Origin: Bacteroidaceae bacterium
GTDB lineage: Bacteria; Bacteroidota; Bacteroidia; Bacteroidales; Bacteroidaceae
Reading direction: 5' to 3'
DNA: 43,357 nt
Assembly: GCA_024697945.1 (NCBI GenBank)
Contig: JAILRU010000057.1
Span: forward strand, 1-43,357
In this document: positions 36,955 to 43,357 of the stretch, in pieces
Layout of the letters: each line of letters begins with the position of its first letter
Numbering within the stretch: position 1 is the stretch's first letter
Made by a program: the position numbers and the translations under genes
The notes under the pieces: generated by a model
Seen by the model: only the letters and a program-made list of their open reading frames with translations
Databases searched by the model: none
Told to the model about the DNA's origin: nothing

Positions 36955-37569
36955 TCAGTCTGCATCCCCGCCTGGGTTGCCACCTCCACCGCCGTTGTCA
37001 CCGCCGTTGCCGCCGTTGTCACCACCGCCGCCGGTATTGCCGCCGTTCCCGCCTCCTTGATTAGGGATGGAAGAAGCACCACCTTCCTCGTCCTCATCAG
37101 CAACAGAGTTGGTCAGAGCTGTAGCCTTCTCGATGTGGCTGTTCTTGGCGAACTGCTTGGAGGCATTGACACCCACAGTAGCTGCCAGGGTCACAGTCAG
37201 CATGTCGGCTGTCAGGTCACTCTCCAGGGCAGTCTGACGACCCTCATACTTCTGAGGATTGGCCTGAACCTCCTTGTCGGAGATGGAGCCGCTGACCTTG
37301 GGATAGATGGAGACGAACTTCTGTCCCTTCTCGTCAGTCAGCTTGATGCGCATGGACTGGCTGCACTCCTCGTTGATGAGTTCCACGAAGGAAGCCAGCA
37401 CACTCTGAGCCTCATACCTTCTGACCCCAGTACGCGCCTCGATGAGACGACTGATTTCAATGGTGTCAAGCTCGTTCACGATAACACTCTCTACGTACCA
37501 GCAGTGGGTCATTCCAGGCTGGTTCTGATTGGGAGTAAACTCCCGCTTTCTGTACTTAATAGTAGCCAT
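36955..37569 (-). CDS. HU-like DNA-binding protein with Gly-rich tail
   Basis: A 204-aa Bacteroidales HU-family protein of the longer HU-HIG type. Residues 1-120 show the helical HU-like start (ISRLIEARTGVRRYEAQSVLASFVELINEE) and the beta-arm region (SMRIKLTDEKGQKFVSIYPKVSGSISD). It is longer than classic HU (about 90 aa). From about residue 160 the protein is an acidic stretch followed by a nearly pure Gly/Asn/Asp tail of about 35 residues, encoded by CCGCCGTTG-type 9-bp repeats. Such proteins are common near BT4734/VirE-type primase genes in Bacteroidales, as here. It probably shapes DNA locally. The leader upstream is about 150 nt long and contains a 23-bp direct repeat. Confidence 0.85.
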   Translation of the reverse strand: MATIKYRKREFTPNQNQPGMTHCWYVESVIVNELDTIEISRLIEARTGVRRYEAQSVLASFVELINEECSQSMRIKLTDEKGQKFVSIYPKVSGSISDKEVQANPQKYEGRQTALESDLTADMLTVTLAATVGVNASKQFAKNSHIEKATALTNSVADEDEEGGASSIPNQGGGNGGNTGGGGDNGGNGGDNGGGGGNPGGDAD

Positions 37570-37646
37570 AATGTAAATAAAATTTAGTTGTTTAACAATA
37601 TATTAATTAACTATCCGGATAGCCTTTCCTATACCTTTTGTATGTG

Positions 37647-37692
37647 TTTTACTTAACTATTTTCAGTCATTTTACTTAAGTATTTTCAACCA
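37647..37692. repeat. 23-bp direct repeat, two copies
   Basis: TTTTACTTAACTATTTTCA-type unit at 37647-37669 and 37670-37692, with three differences between copies. It lies in the 5' leader of the HU-like gene, downstream of its promoter, and could be a binding site for the protein itself. The rest of 37570-37729 shows nothing further. Confidence 0.75.
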
Positions 37693-37729
37693 TTTACGTG
37701 CATGTGTTTTAACCCTTTGTTTTACGCTA

Positions 37730-37737
37730 CAAAGATA
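37730..37737 (-). promoter_or_regulatory. -7 box (TATCTTTG) of the HU-like gene
   Basis: TATCTTTG on the minus strand, with TTG about 20 bp upstream as a weak -33 box. It gives a leader of about 150 nt before the ATG at 37569. Confidence 0.65.
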
Positions 37738-37892
37738 CAACAATTTTTTGAATTATGCAAGTAAATTTGCAATTATTTTGTAAGAAAAATGAAGATTTTA
37801 TGAAGAAAATTTTGGCCGTTTTGAGACTGTTCGTTTAGTCGTTTAGAGGGGCTTTTGAGGGGGCAGAATAACACGAAAAAGAAACTATACAG

Positions 37893-37924
37893 AAAGCAGC
37901 CCGAGGATACCCCCCGAGCTGCTT
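37893..37924 (-). terminator. Hairpin terminator after the HigA-like gene
   Basis: AGCAGCCCGAGG (37895-37906) pairs with CCCCGAGCTGCT (37912-37923) with one mismatch and a short loop. On the minus strand a T-rich stretch (TTTCTTTTTC) follows within 15 bases. It lies about 20 bases after the regulator's stop. The stretch between here and the HU promoter is non-coding. Confidence 0.7.
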
Positions 37925-37946
37925 ATAGATGTTATGAAAAGTCGCT

Positions 37947-38324
37947 TTATGCCAGCACCACGTCAGCAGGCACGCCAAGTATCTTATGGATACGGCGAGC
38001 GACATCAAAATTCAACGAACGGCGACCATGAATCAAATCGCTGAACATAGTGGAACTGATACCAATCATGCGGGCTGCATCCTTCTGCTTTAGTCCCTTC
38101 GCTTTCACCTGAGTGATGATGGCATCGGTGAGCAGAGTACTCATCTGCCCAGGCAGAGGATGATAGGCACTGCCGTATTCGTCTAAAGCCTCGCTCAGTT
38201 GCATGAATTCTGCCTTGTCTTCGTCCGAGAGCAGTTCCATGTCGCCCAGTTCAGTACCGCGCTGCATCAAAGCCTCGGCACGTGCCTCGTAGTCTTGATA
38301 TTCCTTTTCGCTTTTGATAATCAT
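37947..38324 (-). CDS. HigA-like helix-turn-helix regulator without a visible toxin
   Basis: A 125-aa protein with a charged helical N-terminus and a C-terminal XRE-type HTH (about 75-120: KGLKQKDAARMIGISSTMFSDLIHGRRSLN, then FDVARRIHKILGV). This layout matches Bacteroidetes HigA antitoxins. HigA is usually next to a small HigB RNase toxin, but no such frame is found on either side. It may be an orphan antitoxin or a plain regulator. It has its own promoter and is divergent from the 382-aa gene across the TGACAGA repeat region, which it could control. Confidence 0.85.
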   Translation of the reverse strand: MIIKSEKEYQDYEARAEALMQRGTELGDMELLSDEDKAEFMQLSEALDEYGSAYHPLPGQMSTLLTDAIITQVKAKGLKQKDAARMIGISSTMFSDLIHGRRSLNFDVARRIHKILGVPADVVLA

Positions 38325-38342
38325 AGCCTATATCGTTGAGCG

Positions 38343-38373
38343 CAAATGTACGAACAAATCAGTTAATGACAAA
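38343..38373 (-). promoter_or_regulatory. Bacteroidetes-type promoter for the HigA-like gene
   Basis: Minus-strand TTTG (38370-38373), 19 bp, TACATTTG (38343-38350). The start site is near 38336, so the leader is only about 12 nt. Confidence 0.75.
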
Positions 38374-38433
38374 GTAAAATACGGAAAAAGTTCACTGATT
38401 TGTGATTTTTTATATAGTGCGATAGTGTTTTTA

Positions 38434-38667
38434 TGACAGATGACAGATGACAGTTTTATATAAGGGTGGTGGGGGGCGATGTTCTTATAATAATTGATAG
38501 ATATATTATAAAAAAGAAGTATATATTTATAAATAATAGTATATATAATTAATAAATAGTTCCTTTATAATATCTCTCAATATGGGGGTTGGGTGCTCAT
38601 ATAGAAACTGTCATCTGTCATCTGTCACGATGGTGGGTGATTGACACGTTTCTGACAAAAACTGACA
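38434..38667. repeat. TGACAGA iteron arrays around an AT-rich segment
   Basis: Three TGACAGA heptamers plus TTT (38434-38456) and their exact reverse complement (38605-38627) form a perfect 23-bp inverted repeat. The 148-bp interior contains about 110 bp of almost pure A/T (38484-38590). Further TGACA motifs at 38642, 38653 and 38663 are spaced 11 and 10 bp. The arrangement of iterons flanking an AT-rich stretch resembles a replication origin or an operator region. It lies between the divergent HigA-like and 382-aa genes. Confidence 0.8.
38592..38627 (-). repeat. Left copy of a 36-bp inverted repeat
   Basis: Read on the minus strand it has three TGACAGA units, then TTTCTATATGAGCACC. It is 35/36 identical to the sequence at 42658-42693 in opposite orientation, so the two bracket a 4.1-kb unit. 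Confidence 0.9.
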
Positions 38668-38744
38668 GGAGTTATAAAAACTTGAGTCCAAGTGGGTTTG
38701 GCATGGTTTTTGAAGGGATGGAGGTAAAACTAAAATAATCGACT

Positions 38745-39893
38745 ATGATAGTAACCACAATTGTAGAACACGACCTTACAGGGCTTGAAAAGGTGATAAC
38801 GGCACTGGAAAAGCTCACAACAGAACGGTTCATCGAAGGCATCCGATGTAGGCGTCGCAACATGTACGATGTAGAGCAGCAGATGGAGCAAGTGAAGAAG
38901 TACCAATGTAGGGTGAACCAAGAAGGCAGGGCTTTGACAAAGTTTTCCGTTGATTTCATCCGCCTGTTTGCCACAGACAACAACAAATGCTTCGAGACGG
39001 CGAAGAAGTTGTTCGGAAAACTGAGTTCAACCTTGGCAGGGCTGAAGAAGGAATTCAAGTGGAGCACTCCCAGAGACCACAGCCAACTGCCCGAGGGCGT
39101 GGAGCCGCCATCGGTGTTTGAGAAGTCCGCCTTTTGTGCAAAAGAGTTCACCCCCGACATGCTCGGGCTTGAATCATATCCCTCCGCCGTGGGAGACCTC
39201 TACAATGCCATAGAGACGCTGTTTGTTTCGGCAACCGCCAATCTTGCCCTATGCGTTCAGATGATAGAGCATGAAGCGGAGGTTCGCGAAGATGTTGTCC
39301 TGTTGCGGCAGATTTTCGAGAGTTCCTGCGAAGAGCTGCGCCAAACAATAGGGTATGTTACGCAATATACCTCGGACAATCAGGAGCTGCCGAGAAGTGA
39401 AATGGAGGAGCGCCAGAAAACGGCAAAGTCCTTTGATGAATTCCTGAAAAACGAATACCACCGCCACGACAAGAAGGCGATGGTACTCTTCTTGGTCAAC
39501 AAGACGCTTCGCGAGGCTCGCAGAGGCGGTCTGACAGACTTGGAGGCGTTCTTCTGGGGAAAGAATCCTGAAAAGGGATTGCAGGTGAGACGTGTTGTCG
39601 AGAATTTCGACAGCATCCCCGATATCGAAGGACAGGCGGGCAAGTATTCATCCAAAGTCATCGTTGAGTTCCTCAAGTGGTGCGGCGTTCCCGAAAGTCA
39701 GGAGAAGAAACTATATAAGGAGTATTTCTGCCCTAAAATCATCGCTTCAGGTAGGCTCAAGCCCTTGGGATGGAGTACGATTTGGACAGAGCGAAAGAAG
39801 TTGGAAGATTCGGGTTCAACCAATTCAAGACTTGCAATACGCTTCGGAAACAAAATTATAGACATCTTGCCTGAAGAAGAGACGGCTGCATAA
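38745..39893 (+). CDS. Hypothetical protein of 382 aa beside a primase gene
   Basis: I do not recognise this protein. It is soluble, mostly helical and Lys/Glu-rich, with a Cys/Arg-rich start (IEGIRCRRRNMYDVEQQMEQVKKYQ, about 30-55), a long helical middle and a basic C-terminal part (YKEYFCPKIIASGRLKPLGWSTIW) that could bind DNA. No catalytic motif is seen. It is inside the 36-bp inverted repeats, followed by a strong terminator and then the VirE-type gene, so it likely belongs to the same module. No TAnnTTTG promoter is found upstream, only the TGACA repeats, so its expression may depend on them. A GGAGG lies about 20 bases before the ATG. Confidence 0.8.
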   Translation: MIVTTIVEHDLTGLEKVITALEKLTTERFIEGIRCRRRNMYDVEQQMEQVKKYQCRVNQEGRALTKFSVDFIRLFATDNNKCFETAKKLFGKLSSTLAGLKKEFKWSTPRDHSQLPEGVEPPSVFEKSAFCAKEFTPDMLGLESYPSAVGDLYNAIETLFVSATANLALCVQMIEHEAEVREDVVLLRQIFESSCEELRQTIGYVTQYTSDNQELPRSEMEERQKTAKSFDEFLKNEYHRHDKKAMVLFLVNKTLREARRGGLTDLEAFFWGKNPEKGLQVRRVVENFDSIPDIEGQAGKYSSKVIVEFLKWCGVPESQEKKLYKEYFCPKIIASGRLKPLGWSTIWTERKKLEDSGSTNSRLAIRFGNKIIDILPEEETAA

Positions 39894-39923
39894 AGAAAAG
39901 TATCGAAAAACTTTATTTTTTTT

Positions 39924-39957
39924 GGATAGTTCCTGCGGGGGAGCTATCCTTTTTTTT
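39924..39957 (+). terminator. Intrinsic terminator after the 382-aa gene
   Basis: GGATAGTTCC (39924-39933) pairs with GGAGCTATCC (39940-39949), followed by eight T. It separates transcription of the 382-aa gene from the primase gene. Confidence 0.88.
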
Positions 39958-39976
39958 GTATCAAAACGACATGCCT

Positions 39977-40034
39977 CAATCCAAAAGTCTGCCAGTATTT
40001 GGATTATAAGCGTCTGTTACAATCCAAAAGTCTG
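39977..40034. repeat. 15-bp direct repeat (CAATCCAAAAGTCTG)
   Basis: Two identical copies at 39977-39991 and 40020-40034, 43 bp apart, in the non-coding gap before the primase gene. They lie upstream of its promoter and may bind a regulator. Confidence 0.8.
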
Positions 40035-40145
40035 TTTCAGACTGTTCAAAACATTGTGAAAGCTGTCTGAAGTTATTGTTCAGAGAAACATATAATCTGT
40101 TCAATGCCAGCACTTTTGCCCATTCAAGTCTTTTTTCTGGAATCC

Positions 40146-40176
40146 TTTGTGCTTATTACATATTGCCGTACCTTTG
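40146..40176 (+). promoter_or_regulatory. Bacteroidetes-type promoter of the primase gene
   Basis: TTTG (40146-40149), 19 bp, TACCTTTG (40169-40176). The start site is near 40183, giving a leader of about 100 nt that holds a hairpin at 40204-40245 (GTGCCA/TGGCAC and TCCTCC/GGAGGA arms). Confidence 0.78.
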
Positions 40177-40285
40177 CATCGCAGTTCAGAAAATCTGGCT
40201 GTTGTGCCACGTTCCTCCGGTGCACTGAAAAGGAGGACTTGGCACCGAGACGTCTCAACATTAAATAATATAAAATGTTTAAGAC

Positions 40286-42667
40286 ATGAATGCAATTTAT
40301 GCAATGAATCCTCGCCTGAAGGATAAAAAGACAGGCAAGATTGAGACAAGGTACAATCGTGGTTATGCTGAGCCGGCAACGGTAGGGCAGATTATGGCAA
40401 TGATGTGGGGTGAACCGTGCGACCTGAAGAAGGTTGTGGAGTCAATCCGCAAGGGTCATGAGGAACTGAAGGAGGAACTTCCTTTCCTATGTCCGCACTA
40501 CTCGCAGTTCCGCAACAACCATCGAAGTCAGTCAGACATCATCCCCGAGGCATTCACGTATCGCACTTGTGTGGACGTGGATGACAAAGATTTGGTGGAG
40601 CAGGCAAGGAAGCGGGCCATGGACGTGAACCAAGACCCCCTCAGCGACTGGGAGGGCATGGTGGAGTACATTGAGTACTCTGCCAGAAAGAAGCTGCATA
40701 TCTGGATTCGTATTCCAAAAGGAATGACCATCGAGGAAGCGCAGAAAGCCTTCTGTAAGGAGATTGACATCCCATACGACGAAAGCTGTTGCACCCCAGA
40801 ACGCTTCATCTACATGACGGGCGACCAAGTTTTCCGCTCCCCGAAGTGGCTCCAGCCGCTCACGGAAGAGGACATTGCCGAACGTCGCGAAGCTTATCTG
40901 GAAAGAGGCCTTGACGTGGATGGACGTCCTTTGAAGGAAGTAGAAGCGAAAGCAGAAGCAAAGCCAGCCTCTACGGAAACTTCCGCTGAAGTCATTCCTG
41001 CAGACGCTCGCACACGACTCATCATCAAGGAAATCATGAAGAAGGAAGGCATCACCGTAGCCGACCTTACAGAGCAAGGAGGGCGACACAATGCAGTCAA
41101 AATGATTCTCAGTCATGCAACACAGCTCCTGCAAAAAGAAGAGTTCATGGGTGTCCTGAGCGAACTGATGCCGAAGAATTGGCAAGACCAGAACATCAGG
41201 CAACTTGTCAAGGATTTCTACGCCAAGTATTACGACGAGAGTACTAAGTTGACGGAGTTCCAGAAGCAAGTCTATCGCAAGAGCCGCAAGATGGAGTTGG
41301 GGCAGGAAGAAGACAGCACCAAGAAGTCCGCCCCTGCTCAGGTCTATGGCGACACGGCTCCGTTGGCCGAAATCTACGCCAGCACTCAGCCTCCCATGCT
41401 GCCCGAGAAACTGCCTGGTCTGGTCAAGGCCGTAACATCGCAGACTCCCAAGGAGATGAAGCCGACAGTGGCACAAGGCATGTTCCCGCCATTGGGTGTT
41501 TATCCGCGTAAACTGAGTTTCCTCTACATCGACAACCAGTATCGCGAGCCACGCATCAACTGCCTGACCGTAGGTGGAACTGGCAGCGGAAAGGACACCA
41601 GTTTGAAACAGCCTTTGAAGCACATCTCGGCTCCTATGGCAGAACGTGACAGCGTCAATCGTCAGCGCCTGAAAGCTTACAACGAAGAGTACAATGCCAC
41701 GAAAGCCAGTAAGGACAAACCCAAGCGACCTGCTGACCTCATTATCCGGAAGGTTGGCTCCGACCTCACTCCAGCCCGCTTGGCACAGCTGATGGACGAC
41801 TCGCAGGGTGCACTCCTTTACACACAGATGAACGAGTTCGAGCAATGGTATGGCGTGGAAGGCCTTCGCGGACAGGTCTGCACCTTCAAGAACCTGAAAC
41901 TTGCCGACGACGAGGACAACCCCTTCGGACAGGAGCGTGCAGGCGTGCAGAGCGTCAACTACACAGGACCACTTGGACTGAACTGGAACGCCAGCACAAC
42001 GCCCAGCAAGGTGCAGAACATGTTCCGCTATGTCATGGTGGATGGTCCCGTCAGTCGTGTCTGTCTGGCCACTACTCCCGATGTAGGACTGGCTGCTCCC
42101 ATTCCCCGATATGGACGCTATGACGAACGCTACGACGAGGCTTTACGTCCATACATCGAGAACCTGCAACAGGCAACAGGCGAAATCACCTGCCGACCTG
42201 CCATCCGACTTGCCGAGAAGCTAAAAGCCGAGTGCGACCAGTACACACTCGTGACGCAGGATGAAGTGTTCGACAACCTCAGTCATCGTGCCATCGTGCA
42301 TGCTTTCCGCAAGGCTTGTCTGCTCTATGCCGCCAACGGTATGAAGTGGGAGAAGGCCATCGAGGGTTTCTGTCGCTGGAGCTTGCACTACGACCTCTGG
42401 CTGAAGCTCCACTACTTCGGCGACATGATTCGTGAGGCAGGCCAGAAGAAGCAGACTTCGAAGCGTGGTCCCCGCAACCTGTTGGAACAGATTCCAGCTG
42501 ATGCGAATGGTATCTTCGCCTATAGCGATGCCGTATCAGTCCGAGTCAAAGCTGGCAAAGACGAAGCTGGCACAGGCAACATGCTCAGCCAGTGGAAGAG
42601 TCGCGGCTACATCGAAGCCCTGCCCGACGGAAGATTCAGGAAACTGCCGCCCAAGCATGACAAATGA
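40286..42667 (+). CDS. BT4734/VirE-like primase with DUF3987-type ATPase region
   Basis: A 793-aa protein of the Bacteroidales VirE/BT4734 group. Residues of about 40-210 match the BT4734-like N-terminal domain (related to archaeo-eukaryotic primases), with TCVDVDDKDL, SARKKLHIWIRIP and CTPERFIYMTGDQVF. Residues 240-340 form a linker like the PriCT/VirE segment (GGRHNAVKMILSHATQLL). Residues of about 370-770 are a DUF3987-like ATPase with Walker A sequence GGTGSGKDT near 430. The combination suggests a replicative primase-helicase of a mobile or domesticated element. The stop codon lies within the right copy of the 36-bp repeat. No integrase, relaxase or transposase is in the window. Confidence 0.85.
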   Translation: MNAIYAMNPRLKDKKTGKIETRYNRGYAEPATVGQIMAMMWGEPCDLKKVVESIRKGHEELKEELPFLCPHYSQFRNNHRSQSDIIPEAFTYRTCVDVDDKDLVEQARKRAMDVNQDPLSDWEGMVEYIEYSARKKLHIWIRIPKGMTIEEAQKAFCKEIDIPYDESCCTPERFIYMTGDQVFRSPKWLQPLTEEDIAERREAYLERGLDVDGRPLKEVEAKAEAKPASTETSAEVIPADARTRLIIKEIMKKEGITVADLTEQGGRHNAVKMILSHATQLLQKEEFMGVLSELMPKNWQDQNIRQLVKDFYAKYYDESTKLTEFQKQVYRKSRKMELGQEEDSTKKSAPAQVYGDTAPLAEIYASTQPPMLPEKLPGLVKAVTSQTPKEMKPTVAQGMFPPLGVYPRKLSFLYIDNQYREPRINCLTVGGTGSGKDTSLKQPLKHISAPMAERDSVNRQRLKAYNEEYNATKASKDKPKRPADLIIRKVGSDLTPARLAQLMDDSQGALLYTQMNEFEQWYGVEGLRGQVCTFKNLKLADDEDNPFGQERAGVQSVNYTGPLGLNWNASTTPSKVQNMFRYVMVDGPVSRVCLATTPDVGLAAPIPRYGRYDERYDEALRPYIENLQQATGEITCRPAIRLAEKLKAECDQYTLVTQDEVFDNLSHRAIVHAFRKACLLYAANGMKWEKAIEGFCRWSLHYDLWLKLHYFGDMIREAGQKKQTSKRGPRNLLEQIPADANGIFAYSDAVSVRVKAGKDEAGTGNMLSQWKSRGYIEALPDGRFRKLPPKHDK

Positions 42668-42693
42668 CAGATGACAGTTTCTATATGAGCACC
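42658..42693 (+). repeat. Right copy of the 36-bp inverted repeat
   Basis: TGACAAA, TGACAGA, TGACAG, then TTTCTATATGAGCACC. It contains the stop codon of the primase gene (42665-42667). Its outer seven bases are also the left arm of the terminator that follows. Confidence 0.9.
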
Positions 42694-42720
42694 TGCACTC
42701 ACCTGCGGGTGCTCTTTTTT
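42688..42720 (+). terminator. Intrinsic terminator after the primase gene
   Basis: GAGCACCTGC pairs with GCGGGTGCTC (one G-U pair) around an eight-base loop, followed by a run of T. The first arm overlaps the repeat end. Confidence 0.88.
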
Positions 42721-42763
42721 TTGTTCCCAAAAACTATTTCCGCCTGTTTTTTCGCCTCATCTC

Positions 42764-42794
42764 TTTGCAGAATGAATAATTAATCGTAACTTTG
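42764..42794 (+). promoter_or_regulatory. Bacteroidetes-type promoter of the BspA-like gene
   Basis: TTTG (42764-42767), 19 bp, TAACTTTG (42787-42794), giving a leader of about 17 nt before the ATG at 42818. Confidence 0.78.
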
Positions 42795-42817
42795 TACCCA
42801 GAAAAACAAACAAGACT

Positions 42818-43330
42818 ATGAAAAAGGTTTTATCCCTAATTTTTGTGACTTTATTGCCATTAGTGGCAAGTGCAGATGCTGTAGAGATTAACGGTATCTA
42901 TTACAACCTCATTTCGAAGATAAAGGAGGCTGAGGTAACGAGCAATCCCAACGGATATAGCGGTGCAGTTAATATCCCTGCGTCAGTTACCTATGAAGGA
43001 AAAGAATTCAGCGTAATCAGTATCGGCGACTATGCCTTCCGGGATTGCAGTGGACTAACCTCTGTCACTATCCCCAATAGCGTGACCAGCATCGGTGATG
43101 GTGCCTTCAGTTATTGTAGAGACCTGACCTCCATCACTATCTCTGGTAGTGTGACCAGCATCGGCGACGAGGCCTTCAAAAATTGTAGCGATCTGAAAAA
43201 GGTCATTGTGCCAGATAGGTGCTTTCTTGGGTATCCGTTTGGTAAAATTCCTGCCAGAGAGAGGATTCCGGATTTTCACCACTATTGTCACCATAGTCAG
43301 TGTACTGGTTATGCTACTTGTCTAATCTAA
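42818..43330 (+). CDS. BspA-type leucine-rich-repeat protein, short or truncated
   Basis: A 170-aa exported protein with signal peptide ([20 protein letters not shown]). It starts like Prevotella BspA-family proteins ([10 protein letters not shown], then [18 protein letters not shown]). Three 23-residue LRR_5 repeats follow ([23 protein letters not shown] and two relatives). BspA proteins are surface adhesins that bind host or bacterial partners and usually carry many more repeats plus a C-terminal sorting region. Here, after [10 protein letters not shown], the sequence becomes unrelated and Cys/His-rich before the stop, so the gene is probably truncated by a frameshift or rearrangement. It runs close to the window end, so the rest may lie outside. 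Confidence 0.75.
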   Translation: MKKVLSLIFVTLLPLVASADAVEINGIYYNLISKIKEAEVTSNPNGYSGAVNIPASVTYEGKEFSVISIGDYAFRDCSGLTSVTIPNSVTSIGDGAFSYCRDLTSITISGSVTSIGDEAFKNCSDLKKVIVPDRCFLGYPFGKIPARERIPDFHHYCHHSQCTGYATCLI

Positions 43331-43357
43331 CGGACCAGAAAGTTATAATGTCTGATT

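Noticed and set aside
40532..41845. Long open frame (437 codons) on the minus strand opposite the primase gene
   Set aside because: Its composition is that of an antisense frame; it lacks a promoter and known motifs, while the opposite strand has a clear domain structure.
38592..42693. Standard insertion sequence
   Set aside because: Despite terminal inverted repeats there is no transposase and no target-site duplication is visible.

Overview
The window looks like a chromosomal segment of a gut-type member of the order Bacteroidales, most likely Prevotellaceae. Three things point there. Housekeeping genes have Bacteroidetes architectures (a fused ferredoxin:NADP reductase, HU-like proteins, BT4734/VirE-like primase proteins, a BspA-type LRR protein, CotH and family 2 glycosidases). 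At least eight promoters fit the Bacteroidetes consensus TTTG - 19/20 bp - TAnnTTTG. Almost no start has a strong Shine-Dalgarno sequence. Identification is by reading translated sequences and motifs; no database search was run.

Layout. 1-1045: two unrecognised small plus-strand genes. 1046-1514: a non-coding stretch packed with hairpins. 1522-13378 (minus strand): housekeeping block with mnmE, a nucleoside phosphorylase, an exported beta-propeller-like protein, a DUF486 membrane protein, the NfnA/NfnB-type fusion, serS, a CPBP protease, a UbiA-family prenyltransferase, rpmA, rplU, manA and a stand-alone RecQ-C-terminus-like protein. 13554-16334 (minus): an exported GH2 enzyme. 16705-18201 (plus): a DegQ/HtrA protease. 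18333-20600: an operon of a small exported protein, an HPr-kinase-like protein, an S26-like peptidase and a PqqD-like protein, which together resemble RiPP tailoring parts. 20684-24858: an in-frame TRIC-channel/DUF5103 fusion, then an AmpG-like permease and a DUF1460 amidase (peptidoglycan recycling). 24897-30077: a uronate operon with a KduD-like dehydrogenase, an orphan GatC-type PTS IIC, a KduI with a signal peptide, an SGNH esterase and a creatininase-family protein. 30114-36748 (minus): HD hydrolase, CotH protein and beta-galactosidase. 36955-43357: accessory region with an HU-like protein, a lone HigA-like regulator, a 382-residue unknown protein, a VirE/DUF3987-type primase-ATPase and a truncated-looking BspA protein.

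The most unusual signals are repeats. A 36-bp sequence with three TGACAGA heptamers occurs as an inverted pair (35/36 identical) at 38592-38627 and 42658-42693, bracketing the 382-residue gene and the primase gene. A third, partial copy makes a perfect 23-bp inverted repeat around a very AT-rich stretch, so the unit looks like an iteron/origin or transposon-like module. Elsewhere, short tandem repeats of 7, 8, 11 and 24 bp sit at gene edges. In two exported proteins perfect four-copy heptamers lie inside the reading frame, where slippage would shift the frame.
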